Counted from the first letter of the stretch, positions 1 to 13,569 are shown. The stretch: 64,000 nt of DNA from Zygaena filipendulae (GCA_907165275.2 OU015662.1:7943501-8007500); one strand, 5' to 3'. Program-made: numbers and translations. Notes: a model not told the origin generated them from the letters alone.

Positions 1-171
1 AGAATGAGATTATTTTTTCATGGGAAAGGTTTCTGAGGAAATTCTAATAAAGATTATTAAAATTTCCTCGCTGAAGAAGACCCTGCCCTGCTGTCGCCTT
101 TAAATTTTTAATAAATTCATCTTTCACGCCTCCTTCCACATCTAGCTACGTCATGCCACTTTAGCTACTAA

Positions 172-362
172 AGCCCCTCTTGCCAAGTTGACAATCTATA
201 ATCGTTATCGCATAGAACTAAGGGACGAATTGTCATGTCACGTGGTCACGTAAAATCATCCAATCATAAGTCCAGTTTTGCGTGACCACGTGACAGCACA
301 ATTCTATTCCTTAGTTTTCTGTGCGATAACGATCATCTATTATCAACTTGGATAAGGGGGCT
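172..362. repeat. Fold-back (palindromic) MITE
   Basis: The two halves are reverse complements with scattered mismatches. The left end reads AGCCCCTCTTGCCAAGTTGA and the right end, reversed, AGCCCCCTTATCCAAGTTGA. Further in, both arms contain ATCGTTATCGCA and GTCACGTGGTCACG. No coding capacity. The class is unknown and I could not read a target duplication. Confidence 0.7.
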
Positions 363-617
363 GTTGAGTAGGGTATATACTAAGAACGGACTTATTGATT
401 TTAACTTTGTCATAGAATGTATTATAATAACTATTAAATTATACACAAAAACTTAAAACGGACTTACGTTAGCTACATATATTTATAGGTAGTATACGTT
501 ATACCTTTACAACAGCTGTTATTTGATAAGTGTCTTTGATAAGAGTTGTATGTTTTTTTAAATTAGGCAGTTATGAAATTAAAAATTTCCAACTTCAACT
601 TCTAGCTCGATTTGCTA

Positions 618-792
618 TCCTATAATATTGTAAATGCGAATTTGAGTTTGTTTGTTATTTGGTTTTTATTATACGCTTTCACCCTTAACTCGACTGATCA
701 TCATGAAATTTTGCGTACACGTTGTCAGGGATACTAAAAAAGGCATAGGGAACTTCGAAATTAACGCACGTGAAACCACTGGGAATAGCTAG
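618..792 (+). mobile_element. Short Helitron-like element (Lepidoptera-type), non-autonomous
   Basis: Begins TCCTATAATATTGTAAATGC directly after an A and ends in CTAG followed by T, as expected for Helitron insertion between A and T. The internal motifs of the family are present (ATCATGAAATTTTGC, GTTGTCAGGG). The usual 3' GC hairpin is weakened by mutation. Confidence 0.75.
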
Positions 793-2336
793 TATAAAAT
801 AAATACAACTGTCAGCTTGAACTTGGCTTAACACGCTACCGCGTGTCTAGATAAACCAGTCAGTACTAATCAGCGTTCATACGAGGTCAATTTAGTCTTT
901 GAAAATCCAAGATTAGTTCTTATTAGTAAAAAGGCTTGAACACTGACTGTAACGTTAGGTATACTTTATCTCATTAATATTTTGCTAGAGACCCGCAGAG
1001 CACGTCCGCTCCCGGCGAACGCTCGTTGCAAATGCGAATCTAATGCCACCATAAATCGCAACGCTATCCTCCCTACATCTAAACCTTAGAATCAAGGACT
1101 TGAATTAGTAGATATCGATTAACAAATGCGAATTTCATTGTATATGCTATCTTGACACGAAACATACCACTTATCTGTGTCTATTTATATATTTGTAGGT
1201 ACCTACCTGATCTATGTTGCATTGCTACAAAAAGAAAATATTTTTTGTTGTTTGTTTGTTCTTTTGTAATGAATAAACTCAATAACGACTCAACCGATTT
1301 TAACATTCTTTCACTTATCTAGTGTTGCTTATGGACATAGGGTATCTACCTCCTTTTTTACCCGGAATTCTCACGGAAACTCTGAAATCAAAGCTATTGA
1401 AACCGTGGGTGATCAACTAGAATGTATCACATGATCGGTCTTCATAAAAAAAATGTAAAATTTAGCCCCAAACCTATGTTTTTACGTCATTTTATTATGA
1501 AAATGAAATATTTCTCTACATTGGTTCTACGCGAGATACTACAAGCTACGACTGCTACGAGCGAGTGCGCGCTACGCCACGAGTTCTTCCGCTCGCATTT
1601 GGCATACATTACTCAGACAGTGCGCTTTCTACGAAATTAAATTTTGATGGTCGCTTGGATAAAGTCGGCTAAGCAGATTTTTAATAAAAGTAAAACTTCT
1701 TAAACGGATTTTCTTTTTTCCTTTTTGAAAGAATGTACAAACAATGTTAAACAAGTATTTAAATGCAAGCAGATATAAAACGACGTTCTTTAATGTTAAA
1801 GACGTTAATTTGAAAACCCGTAAAAAGAATTCCGAAAAAGTAATAATATGCGTATGTAATATAACCACGGTAGTTTCCTCAAAGGAGATATGGAGTAACT
1901 TTAGTCTTTAAATGAGGACAACACCAGCTGTAGTTTAAGCCGGGTACACACGTGCATACTTACTTATTTGTACGTAGCCGTATTTTGTTGTTCAAACAGC
2001 TCGGGACTGCGGCACTGCGTTGGAGCAGAACTAACAAGTTTCCAGGAATTAATGCTAATAGTGTTGTTGTCCATTGCATATTACGGTGTCGATTAAGTCT
2101 TCTTATTAAGGTAGGTACAAAATTAAGATTTTAATAAAAATTTAATATTTTTTAATCGTAATGCAAGTATAAATTTGTTTGAAAAATGTTGTGTACCTAC
2201 TTGTGATTTTACATGTTGGTTGTAACAAGTTTCCAAAACTACTTTGTTGTAATTTTTATCTGTACAAGATTACTTCTTAATGGAACTGAAAAACTGAGAA
2301 ACAGATGTAACATGAAAAATTAACTATTTACTATTC
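793..2336. other. Gene-free AT-rich DNA
   Basis: Unique-looking AT-rich sequence with TAGGTA/TACCTA motifs. Only short unsupported open frames occur, without splice signals or family similarity I can see. Confidence 0.6.
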
Positions 2337-2379
2337 TATTTAAATATCATAGCCAAATTATGGCTATGATATTTAAATA
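2337..2379. repeat. Perfect 19-bp-arm hairpin
   Basis: TATTTAAATATCATAGCCA and its exact reverse complement are separated by 5 bases. It could be a very small MITE or a cruciform-prone site. Confidence 0.8.
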
Positions 2380-2564
2380 TAATAAGAAATAGTCAATTTT
2401 TTAGTGTTGTGAAATTACTTAATTGTATTTAAAAGATAAGTTTTAGAGATAAACATCTGTCTTACAGTAACTTATTGATTTGGAAAACTAAACTTCATTT
2501 TTTATACTTGTTCACAGGTCAGCTCTTATTTGAGGATTGTAAAAATCGACCTTTAATTTTGCAG

Positions 2565-2638
2565 CCGTGGAAAACAGTCCGGAAGGAAACACAAACGTCC
2601 CGCCCGCTACAGGCGGTAGTCAGCACTTGGCGCCATAG
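2565..2638 (+). CDS. Possible terminal coding exon (weak)
   Basis: A pyrimidine-rich acceptor ending TTTTGCAG precedes a frame reading VENSPEGNTNVPPATGGSQ and then LAP before TAG. Codon and residue use look protein-like, unlike the surrounding DNA. The same frame stays protein-like for about 40 codons after the TAG, so this may instead be a decayed coding segment. No upstream exon was recognised. A different frame across the same bases is open for longer, so the reading is uncertain. Confidence 0.22.
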
Positions 2639-2780
2639 ACTAATCCTCATCCTCAGACGCCGCGAGGTTCTGAGGATCTGTACAGTAATCTTATGCCTTT
2701 GATATTGTATTTAAGAAGAAACCAACATCAACGAACGAAGATCGCAAGGCAGCAAAAAATATAACTCAATTTTGATAAAC

Positions 2781-2948
2781 TCTCGCGGAATAAACTCCCG
2801 CGGGAATTCCGAGATAAAAATACCCTATGTCCTTCTCTGTACCCCTGATATGGTGTGTGCAAAATTTCGTGGTGATCGATTGAGCCGTTAAAGCATGAAA
2901 GACAGACAGACAGACAGAGTTACTTTCGCATTTATAATATTAGTGGGA
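2781..2948 (-). mobile_element. Helitron-like element, 3' end lost
   Basis: On the minus strand it begins TCCCACTAATATTATAAATG and runs through the family core (AAATTTTGCACACACC, TCCCGCGGGAGTTTATTCC). The terminal hairpin and CTAG are missing or scrambled. Confidence 0.7.
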
Positions 2949-3968
2949 TTGTAAAAGATTTGGGTGATTTGGTTACCATTGTTGGTATCAAAATAAAAAA
3001 TAAAAATTACAATGTCGAAATGTAGGTAACAGGTGAAGCTTGAAACAATAAAGCGAATCCGGCGCGATATTGCGGTCGGTTGCGCTACAAACCGTCGGGT
3101 CGCGGGCTCGAGGCGCGTCGCTGAAATATGCGACGCGAAATGAAATCATAAATTCCAGTAAATAGTACGAAGCAAGTGGTAACGTTGTCTCTTATACCTA
3201 CCAATCCTGCGGAATGTAGTTTGTATTTCACATTCAGTTTTATATAGGTACTATATTATGTCGTCGGCATATTGCATTTTCAAACGTTTTGTATGGTTTC
3301 GAAAACATCAGAAAATGCGTTGGATTCTCGTACTCTGAAAATTGGTAAAATTTGACTTTGTTGTGGTCACATTTCCAACATAACCTAACACCTCAGGGTG
3401 GTCGCGTCCTTTTCTGTCCTCGGCATTATATAAAATACCGGCCGTTCAGAACATAGGACTATTGCCTGCGACAAATATACATACTATACGACAGATATAT
3501 TGATTTTTTGTGTATATAATATAGAAGATTTTAGAAATATGGAATCTGACTTTAATGTTTCAGTATATTAAATTTTAATTTAAATGCCGGTTGTAGTTAA
3601 TCAGTTAAAATTTGAGATATGATTAATTGCATATTGGTCAGGTTCGCTATAAAGTTAGGTACATTTCAAACCTACAGATTCAAACATACAGATTCTAGAT
3701 TCTACATGAATGAAATGTTATTTTCAATTAAATTGGATTAAATTGGATTAAATTGTGTAAACTAAAGTAAGACCATTAAATTCCTCACCGAAAAACTTTG
3801 CGGAAATTTATACAGAGGTTTTCTACCAAAACAAAGAAACGAAGAGTATTTAAACTTTTGGTAAGTGTTTGGTGAACATTTATCATGGTCGGGAATAGAA
3901 TGCTTCGAAGAATTTCTTCTGAATTCATTTCAATATTATTAATGCAAAGATTACATTGTGTGACATTC
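2949..3968. other. Gene-free DNA with one GC-rich island
   Basis: About 3,055-3,150 is GC-rich and unique, with no open frame worth calling. The rest is AT-rich. A short direct repeat (AAATTGGATT twice) lies near 3,728-3,750. Confidence 0.5.
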
Positions 3969-4158
3969 GGCCGCACTCAGAGTCGTTTTAATGATTACTA
4001 ATTTGAAGTAAAGATTTTTAAATTGGTATTTGACTAGTTAAGTTTTTAGTTAAATGCAAGTTAACATTAACTTGATGAACGTCTCTGATTGCGGCAATTT
4101 TGTTTTAAGAATCTTTGCTTAAAATTAAGTAATTATTAAAACGACTCTGAGTGCGGCC
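3969..4158. mobile_element. Harbinger-type MITE (GCCGCACTCAGAGTCG family)
   Basis: Ends are GGCCGCACTCAGAGTCG and its reverse complement. Internal halves are also loosely palindromic (ACTTAATTTTAAGCAAAGAT against AGTAAAGATTTTTAAATT). The termini match the 237-bp element at 33,373 and the 3.3 kb Harbinger-like element at 41,598, so this is inferred to be a deletion derivative mobilised by such an element. Confidence 0.75.
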
Positions 4159-5876
4159 AAATGTGTAACAAAACAACATCTTAATGGCAAAAATTTTACC
4201 AACATACCTAGGATAGTATATAGATATACTATATTAAGTACATAATCTTGTCTGACATAAAATCTAATAAAATCTCGAACTGACTAGACTGAACTTCTGA
4301 CGGCTAAAAATAATACGCGATACATGTCAAAAACGATTGTAACATTTTAGTACGGGTCGCTATTTCAGGAATCTCGCTTCACGTTATTTGCGATGAATAG
4401 TGTCGGTCATGGATTTGAAATACGACGAACATGAATTGTATAAAAAATTTATTTTTAATATCTCAAATACAGATGGAATTTTAATGCGGCTTTCACTTTA
4501 ATTTACCGAAATTCTTCTGGGAAGTTTAATTTAAATGTAGATATAATAAGGATTTCCCAAGGGAATTCTGAAATTTAAGCAAGTGATACCACAGCTAGTT
4601 GCATTTATGGATTAAATACAAAAGTGTAAAGATAAAATTCATGGTGAAGGGTTTTAAAGCTTGATACTTAAGAAGTAGGTAAACACAACCAAAAACCCGG
4701 TAGCAAACTTAAATTGTCAGCGTTAACTTGAATATGGACATACTTTTTAGTGTAAAACGTCTAGCAACATTAACTGACGGAGCTCTTAGCCTATAATCAG
4801 GAAGTCTATTTAAGGGTCAGACGGCAGCGAACGAGGCAAGCCGTCCGTCGCGACAGGCTGTATGCAGCCGGAATTGCAGCAACACCGATCTGCACTTTGC
4901 TTGTCTGAATATTTAATGGCGTCGGTTATTTTGGCGAGAGCTACCTAATTAGCTACAGGCACTCAGCCGCCATTTTGTTAGGCTAATTAAGGATATTTCA
5001 ATGTATGGTAGTAATTATCACGATTAACGTTTCAACGGTCAAATTATTTTCAAATTCAAGTAGGTATCAAAGCAAAAGTAAGAAAAAACGAGAGTATGAG
5101 TTACGAATGAGTAAAGAGCAGTTATTAAAAAAGAAAAATCAAAGTGGAAACAAATAGTAAGCAATTTCAAAATAAGCTTTCATTTATTTAGAAGATTTCT
5201 CTTTGTTTCTTCCTTAGCTGAGAGAATCGAGAAAGAAATGACACCGAATCAATCAAATTAGCCTTGGCCGTAACAAGTTCAGAACAAGTGAGACCTCCGT
5301 TAACAAGAATCGACAGCAGGCTGCCTCCGATGTTTTAAAAGTTATGCTCAAGCGCTAAAGACAGAGATAAATGCAACACAAATAACGAAGTTAGAGGGAG
5401 AACGAGAAAAGCCTCCATTACAACCTGCAAAGCCATCCCATTGATCACAGTAACGCGTAAAGCCCTTAAAAATCCGGCAATTTATTTACTCGGTAACAAC
5501 AGCTTAGTTGATGGGATTGTTTTGAAAATAATCATTTTTTTTTATAAGCTGGTTTAACAAGTTTAATACTATAATTTCTATTGTATTATAATGACTATTG
5601 AAATAAGTAGATACACCATGCTGCTTTTTTCTGGAGTGATAAATAAATCTGTCTTTTCAAATATTAATTTAAAAAAATTGAACGACACATTGGTGAAACT
5701 TAAAATTAGTTCGGGTTTTCGTTTCAACTCGGTTATTTAAATTTCAGTTTGACCCAATCGATATAGCTTTAAATTTAATTACTTAGGTACACTCTTTTTA
5801 TTTTTTTAAGTTCCTGAATGGAATGCTGTTAATAGTCATAGGTTAAGAAATCTGAAATTTAACTGATTACACTAAA
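4159..5876. other. Gene-free DNA with unique GC-richer islands
   Basis: 4,800-5,000 and 5,200-5,520 are of higher complexity than their surroundings. They contain homeodomain-like sites (CTAATTAAG near 4,982) and no transposon signature or credible open frame. They are candidate non-coding regulatory islands by appearance only. Confidence 0.35.
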
Positions 5877-6034
5877 CTAGCTCTACCACGGATTCACCCG
5901 CGGTAATTTTGGAGTAAATATAAACCTCCCTCGTGAATCACTCTATCTATTAGTGAAAACCGTATGAAAATCCGTTCAGTAGTTATTGAGTTTGTCGCGA
6001 ACAGACAGTGGAACCGACTTCATTTTATACTACG
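5877..6034 (-). mobile_element. Helitron-like element, variant core
   Basis: Minus strand ends in the family hairpin (CCGCGGGTGAATCCGTGG) plus CTAG. The core differs from the common type (ACTGAACGGATTTTCATACG, TCACTAATAGATAGAGTGAT), and the same variant occurs at 29,935. Confidence 0.65.
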
Positions 6035-6490
6035 TAAAGAAAGACCCCGTAAAAAAAATTATACATCGAAATAAAAATCGCATAAAATTTTACTAAGGTT
6101 TGGCGGGTAGAAACTGTCTCGAGCGAACTTTTTTGCGACTGTTAAGTAACTGCCATGTTCTTGCGAAAGAACCATGTGTTAAGCTCAGAGAGCCCCAGGA
6201 GCCCTTGCCCTTTGCTATCTATTTTGTTGTATTGCTCTATTCTCTATTATTTCTGTCACAAAACAATGCAATAAAAACGCCACTATTAAAACGCCACGCC
6301 ACTGCCAAGAAAATATAAAATAAAATAATTTATGGAAATTATCTTGAAGTCAACGCTTCCAAATCAGTTAAGCACTTATGAAGTAGTATAATTAGTATAT
6401 AGCATCGTAGTCGAATTGAAAACCTCCGCCTATCTCAATGTCGCTTAAAAAGTGATGTGAAACATTAGTTATCAGGCATTTATACTAACA

Positions 6491-6677
6491 CTAGCTGTCC
6501 CCCGCGATTTCATCCTCGGTAATTCCGGAGTTCCCGCGGGAATTCCGGGATAAAAACTATCCTATCTTTTAAGTTGGACCATTTTATGAATGGTTACAAA
6601 ATTTTATCAAAATCCGTTCAGTAGTTTCGGAGTCCATCGCGGACAAACAACGTGACACGTGATTTATATATATTAGA
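6491..6677 (-). mobile_element. Helitron-like element, variant core
   Basis: Ends in CTAG with the GC hairpin and AATTCCCGCGGGAACTCCGG block. The 5' half (CGGACTCCGAAACTACTGAA) differs from the commonest type but the architecture is the same. Confidence 0.7.
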
Positions 6678-9124
6678 TAAGATAAGACAAGTATACGTAG
6701 GTATGAGAACCTTGAATAAGTGATAATTCGCTTAAAATACCTTCTCACCAAACTCGAAAACGCTCTCTGCCACACAATGGAGGGAACTCTCATTAGCCTT
6801 ATACGAGTATACTATTATATAATTTATAAACAGGGACCAAGTTTAGGGCCGTAACGACTTGAAACAAATTAATCACCGACGGAGCGACGCGCGACGACGG
6901 TGAAGTTGATAAAAAAGTTGAAACAGTTCGGCACTTGTGCTGCATTTTGCAATTAATGATAATCATTGCCCTATTTTATTGCATTTAAAAACCTAAATAT
7001 TAAAAAACTTCTTAACTACCTCCTTATGAAACTATAGGTACTATTTATTTTTAAATACTATGTAGGTATGTACTTACTTGGACAAAGGTGAGCAATAACT
7101 ATATACGTAAATAGTTGATGAAACAACAGCATTGAAGAATGTCACTTAAAAAATAATTCCGTCTTTTGAACTCTTTGGAGTCATGCAAAAGTTTCATCAA
7201 TCTGCACAGTGAAAACTAATTTATAATGACCTTCCGCTCATCCCGCTCTCTCTCACTCCTAGGGTGAATGAGGGGGCCAAATAACAAATTCAGAGCTCAT
7301 GATAAATCAGTCGGTTAATTCTTATTGTTGTTGGAGAAGCTTTCAACGGAAGAATTTACTTTGTATTAAAGCATTTTGACGACCCAAACTGGTGGTTTAA
7401 TGAATTGTTTGAAAATCACAAGCTTACAGTATGATTTAATTGATGGCTTCTGGCCTTTGTATTAGTTTGGCAACGTGTACCTAACTTTAGCCTACAGAAT
7501 ATAATTTGAAGGCGTTACGGGGTGATATTTTGGATCGTTTATAATGCGTTACGTATACCTATATATGTGAATTTATTAAAATTAGTATGTAGACATCGTA
7601 CCAAGACAAGTTTACTCGAATCTCCGTATACCTCCATAGAGCAAGCGTTTATTTACCTATATAGGATTTCATGATTATAAAACATAATTATTACAAATCA
7701 TGAAAAACAATATTTACATGTTTAAAATTATATTTCGTATTATTGCACATTTTATATGTATATAGGTTCCGGTGCTCTTCTTCTATATCTACCATAAAGT
7801 ATAGAAAAATTTATAAGTCTGGATGAATGTGATAAGGCAACGGCGGAACTACTGAACCATTTTAAAAATTCTTTCTAGAACATTGACATGAGATACTTTC
7901 ATATAGATACATAGAGTTCACAAGCGAATTTAGAAATTTAGAAATAGGTCAGTGAAATCGCAGAGGAAACAGCCATACTGTTCAATTAGTTTATTTACTC
8001 TTCATATAAGTATATAGGATTTTATTTTTCCCGCACACCTATTTAGTAACGTGTATTGCACGTTGCCCAATAAATCATTAGCAACATGAAGAACATCAAT
8101 TAAATGCTAATATGTCAAATAAGACGACGGTAGGTATCCATTAGCAGCACTGGAATATGTGGTTTGTGAACCTGGAGCGATCAATGAGAAGGCTTTCTGG
8201 AGGGATTTGTGAAGTTAGATAATTAATTACGTCTCCATAATACCGCCTGGACGTTGTAGTGCCCTGAAGTGTCGTAGGCAAGCGCCGACCAATACAATAG
8301 CCTATTGAATCTGGGTAATAACTAGCGAAATGGATTAGCTATTTCGCTATACATTATCCTTAGTAATCTGATGACACGAAACACGAGACAAAATTCAGTA
8401 CCTAAACTTTTTCAGATTTAAGAAATACTTAAAGTATGCCAATATAAAATATATTAGAATATTAATATCACAATAGAAATACTTTTAAGTTATATTATGT
8501 CATATATTTTTTTAACTTTGTAATAGATATTTACACGATAATTAATAGTGATTATAATTAATAGTAACTTTGTAATATTGTGAGACAAAAAATAACGATC
8601 GATCAAGAGCTAAATCTGGCGGAAAGTGCAGATGGGAGATGGATGATGGTAACTAAACCATTTACCGGAAAAAAGGGAGAAAACAGACAGACTTGACGTT
8701 ACACCTGATTTGAACTGACATGGCTTTGGAAAATGAAAGGTTTGGGTTACATAAATACCTAAAAATGTGGGAATTATTTTCTTCACTTTTCTCAGACTTC
8801 ATTTTATTAAACAGCGATCGTAACAATGAAAAATCGGCTAAGAAAAACAAAATTAACTATTATGTCGTTTTTGCTATTCGATTTTTCGTGCAATTTTTTT
8901 TTCCAGTTGTCGCTCCAGTAAATTAAAAGTTGACAATAGTCAATATACCGGCAAAGAGCACGTGTCCTATCTACATCGCAGTCGAAATTAACTGTCGCTG
9001 AAGCTTTGCGCTTCTAGTAGGTACTGGCAGATATATTACTAACTTATAAACCAGACTTTTCCTTCGCATAAAAGAATAGCAGCACAATAGGCATGTTTCC
9101 GAGGTATGAAAAGCAAAATTCTAT
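6678..9124. other. Gene-free AT-rich DNA
   Basis: No gene seen. GC-richer unique patches lie near 6,840-6,960 and 7,230-7,330. Short open frames around 8,700-8,900 overlap on both strands and lack any coding signature. Confidence 0.5.
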
Positions 9125-9325
9125 TCATTCCGTCAGTTAGATAATAAAAAAATAATAGACACATAGGTATATTTTGGTTTTTCAAATTAATAAAAAAGCG
9201 CATCGAAAGTTTAGTGGAGCTAGTGACGTCATAACGTCGTATTTAACTGTAGCACGGTGTGGCAGCACGCGACATTTGTATCTCCGTTAGAAAATTAAAT
9301 AATACGTGTCCAATATATTGTATTT
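9125..9325. repeat. Fragment of the GGGCATGTTGACTA MITE
   Basis: Shares CCGTCAGTTAGATAATAAAA, AATAGACACATA, the GTGACGTCA core and AATACGTGTCCAATAT with the elements at 27,837, 28,772 and 62,362. It is diverged and appears cut at its right end by the Helitron at 9,334. Confidence 0.6.
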
Positions 9326-9333
9326 ATTCTACA

Positions 9334-9440
9334 CTAGCTGTGACCCGTGGTTTCACTCGCGGTAATTTCATAGTTCAAGCCGTTTCGGAGGAGTATGGTA
9401 ACTAACACTGTGACACGAGAATTTTTATATATTAGAAGAT
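9334..9440 (-). mobile_element. Helitron-like element, internally deleted
   Basis: Terminal CTAG and hairpin are present, followed by a short core and the ATATATAAAAATTCTCGTGT 5' part also seen in the variant at 6,491. Confidence 0.65.
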
Positions 9441-10873
9441 ATTACGTAACTACTTATTTATATCGAAGTGTCTAGTCGTCCACTAAACGGATTATTTATT
9501 AGAATTATTATTCGTCCACAGCCTACTAAACTACATGAATTCAAAAAAGAGGTTGTCAATTATACCTACATATAACGACATTACATACTGCTTGCATTTA
9601 ACACGTAGGGTAGGTATTACGTATAGGTTTTTTTAAAGAGCTTTAGAATTTATAGACCTTCAAACAAACTTCTATATTTATATGTGGTATACGTATGAGT
9701 ATGTCGAATTTTAACAACAGTCCAACGGCTACTTTACATATAACTGTTTTTATAGTTACGCTACTTTTAGGTAGGTACCTACTTAACTGTTTATCGCCTC
9801 GGGACTTATTGAGCGACCTGTTACTTACTATGAGTAAGAACTGAAAGTACTTGAACGTTATTTAGTTAACTAACATGAACTACCTTCTTATCTATTCCGA
9901 GACTCGCGAAATCGACACTATGTAGTGAAGTATTTGATGAAGTAGCTGCCCAAACTTACTCCAATCCACTCACTCTACGCTCATACCGTAGAACGAGGTA
10001 ATCACTTCAAATTCTCATGGATAAGGTACAATGAGTCAGACAGGATTCCTGAGAATTAGAGAATTATTTATAGTAGACTGCCGTTCGCTCAAGCGGTTTC
10101 ACCCACGCTGTACCTTTTCCACCTTCGGGGTTGAATTACCGAAAATAATACCTACTTATACGTGTATTTTAATAGAAAAACCCAAATACTGATTACCACG
10201 TCCCTTTCAATATAACGGCCCGTATACAAATATAGTACTCTGACCAATTTTTCCATCCATTAGGGGTTGTATTTCCGAATAAATTATTTTGTACTTGCAT
10301 TAAAAAAATCGTATAGTTTCTATGTACATTGTACACCCAGCGTGCAGCGGTTTGATCTAAGGATTGTATTATCTATGATCTAAGGCTTGATGAATTATTC
10401 GATTTGTCAGGATATTAAGTTTTATATATACTACCATTAGTTACTTCAAATTAAAGTGGCATGAAGTGACAATGTACCTCAAGGAAAACCGTTTCGATTA
10501 AACATAAAAGAAAAGGTCTTAGACTTTAATAGTTCTCCTACCATGTATACCAGCTATGCGCCCGTTTTTAAACAAATACTAGGTTATAGGTAAATAAATA
10601 ATAATATAATCAGTGTTTATTTGACCTTCTTTCTCTTCGCAAAAGATCGACGACGTGGTTTTTGTACAAAGTTGGAACGCGGAAGGCCAAGAAGCTAGGT
10701 ACTTACTAATGCTACTTTTACTTCCAGTAAAACAAAGTTATCCCGGCAGAATTCCGAAATTCACGCGGTATATCTGCGGGGAACAGTTAGTGCTCGTATT
10801 TCACGAAAGGAACTAAAAAACAAATTATGAAAGAGACTTCCTAAAATGGTATTTCGTCTTCTCCCGTACTTTT
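9441..10873. other. Gene-free AT-rich DNA
   Basis: No feature recognised apart from many TAGGTA/TACCTA motifs. Confidence 0.5.
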
Positions 10874-10920
10874 TAACCGACTTCCAAAAAGGAGGAGGTT
10901 CTATGTTCGATTGTATGTAT

Positions 10921-10962
<42 letters not shown>

Positions 10963-12148
10963 ATGTTCACCGATTACTCGAAGACGGTTGGACCGATTTG
11001 AAAAATTCTTTTTTTGTTTGAAAGGGTATACTCCCAATTAGGTCCCATTGCCACCAAGTCCAGATCTGATGATGGGATCTTGGAGAAATCGAGGGAACTC
11101 TTCAAAAATTATAGGCACACCTCTAGTGATTTGGGTATTTTTTATAGTAAATCGTTCATTTGCTTTTGAAAAGCAAAATTTGAAGAAGTGGAACTGATGA
11201 TGAAGACCACAGATGGTCATCGGAACTACTCAACAATAATACGTATTTCACGGATTCCGATTGGAGCGATTTCAAAAATTGTTTTTTTGTTTGAAAGGGG
11301 ATACCACCAAATTGATTCCATTGTCACCAAGTCGAGATCTGATGATGGAATCTTGGAGTAATCGAAGGAACTCTTCAAAAACTATAGGTACATCTATAGC
11401 GATTTTTGGATTTTTTATAGTAAATCGTTTATTTGCTTTTGGAAAGTAAAATTTGAAGAAGTGGAACTGATGATGAAGACCACAGATGGTCATCAGAACT
11501 ACTAAATAATATGTATTTCACAGATTCCGATTCGTTAACTTTAATATGGTTTCTAAACAATTTATGCTCGTCACAATGTATATCGTGAAGTGGAACTGAT
11601 GATGATGTATCAGTAGAACTCCTCAATAATTAACGTCCCTGCGTCGGGAAAAGCAATATTTTGTAAAAGGTGATGAGCAGTTGATATAAGGCTATTGCAA
11701 CTTAGAGAAATTACAAACTAAGTCACTTAAAAGCGAGAAATAAACAAAATTTTAACAAAAAAATTAAAACCGACTTCCAAAAACACAAAACTAAAAATCT
11801 TAAAAATAAAACGCTAAAAATAACAACATACCGATTTAATCCAAAAGACAAAAACACACGTAATATTATTATTGGTTTGTGCTACCACTAATCGGTATGA
11901 AGTCGGTGACTAGCTAAATATGGAGGAGGTAGATGGGCTAAGTCGACTCCCGCCACCAGCTCTTCGTGAGCAGGACAACCCAAGTGGGCAGACACCAGCG
12001 GGCTTGTCACCGAATTCAAACCGATTAGTGGTAGCACAAACCAATAATAATATTACGTGTGTTTTTGTCTTTTGTATTAAATCGGTATGTTGTTATTTTT
12101 AGCGTTTTATTTTTAAGATTTTTAGTTTTGTGTTTTTGGAAGTCGGTT
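10874..12148 (+). mobile_element. 1.3 kb AACCGACTTCC element, copy A
   Basis: Bounded by AACCGACTTCCAAAAA and its inverse. After the left end comes TGTATGTATG and a long T run. Two tandem diverged modules of roughly 240 bp follow, each containing GATCTGATGATGG, TATAGTAAATCGTT and GAAGTGGAACTGATGATGA. The last 380 bp (11,765-12,148) is a palindrome around a GC-rich loop. Open frames of 60-76 codons recur in every copy but lie on both strands of the same palindrome or module, so I do not call them genes. It is a non-autonomous DNA element of unassigned class; copies B and C are close relatives. Confidence 0.8.
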
Positions 12149-12708
12149 TTAATTTTTTTTCTACCAATAAATAGCAGTTAGGTAATACGAACAATCAAAG
12201 AGTCGAATAATGCTGTCACAGATTTTAGAAATTCTAATTTACTAAACTCGTGATGATGAAATTCAATAATTTATTCCACACTATATTAACATACAGTACA
12301 CTAGTAGGAATTAACGTGTCACACACAACGCAAAATAGGTCGTGGCATTAGGCAAGTTTCATCAATTGGAGTGCAGACTGTGTCGTGGATGGTTTGTAGT
12401 GATAGGACGTATAGGTAGGAAGGTACCTAGATACGACGAAAGTGTAATTACAGAAGCACAAGCGGAAACAGCTATTGAAAGTAAATTGTAGCGGAAGCGG
12501 AAACCTATATGGTCATCGATACATTTAAACATACATAACATACAGGCTACAACCGAACATTATATTATAACCTTCTCCTTTTATGAATTCGGTTAATAAA
12601 ATTATAAAACGGCCAGTATTTTGTGTGAAACCAACCAGTAAAAGGAAATTGCATTATTCGAAACATCGATCGTGTAAACTAGCGAATTATATACAATTTG
12701 ACTATGAA
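12149..12708. other. Spacer between inverted element copies A and B
   Basis: Unique AT-rich sequence of about 560 bp with no gene. It would form the loop of a long hairpin made by the two flanking inverted copies. Confidence 0.6.
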
Positions 12709-13569
12709 TTATTTTTAGCGTTTTATTTTTAAGATTTTTAGTTTTGTGTTTTTGGAAGTCGGTTTTAATTTTTTTGTTAAAATTTTGTTTATTTCTCGCT
12801 TTTAAGTGACTTAGTTTGTAATTTCTCTAAGTTGCAATAGCCTTATGTCAACTGCTCATCACCTTTTACAAAACATTGCTTTTCCCGACGCAGGGACGTT
12901 AATTATTGAGGAGTTCTCCTGGTACATCATCATCAGTTCCACTTCACCATATACATTGTGACGAGCATAAATTGTTTAGAAACCATATTAAAGTTAACGA
13001 ATCGGAATCTGTGAAATACCTATTATTTAGTAGTTCTGATGACCATCTGTGGTCTTCATCATCAGTTCCACTTCTTCAAATTTTACTTTCCGAAAGAAAA
13101 TAAACGATTTACTATAAAAAATCTAAAAATCGCTATAGGTTTACCTATAATTTTTGAAGAGTTCCCTCGATTACTCCAAGATTCCATCATCAGATCTCGA
13201 CTTGGTGACAATGGAATCAATTTGGGAGTATCCCCTTTCAAACAAAAAAACAATTTTTGAAATCGCTCCAATCGGAATCCGTGAAATACGTATTATTGTT
13301 GAGTAGTTCCGATGACCATCTGTGGTCTTCATCATCAGTTCCACTTCTTCAAATTTTGCTTTTCAAAAGCAAATGAATGATTTACTATAAAAAATACCCA
13401 AATCGCTATAGGTGTGCCTATAATTTTTGAAGAGTTCCCTCGATTTCTCCAAGATCCCATCATCAGATCTGGACTTGGTGGCAATGGGACCTAATTGGGA
13501 GTATACCCTTTCAAACAAAAAAAGAATTTTTCAAATCGGTCCAGCTGTCTTCGAGTAATCGGTGAACAT

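Noticed and set aside
11038..13271. Repeated 60-76 codon open frames (MTICGLHHQFHFFKF, MERFQKLFFCLKG and similar)
   Set aside because: They recur on both strands of every copy of the AACCGACTTCC element and track its DNA, with no codon-level conservation beyond the DNA identity.
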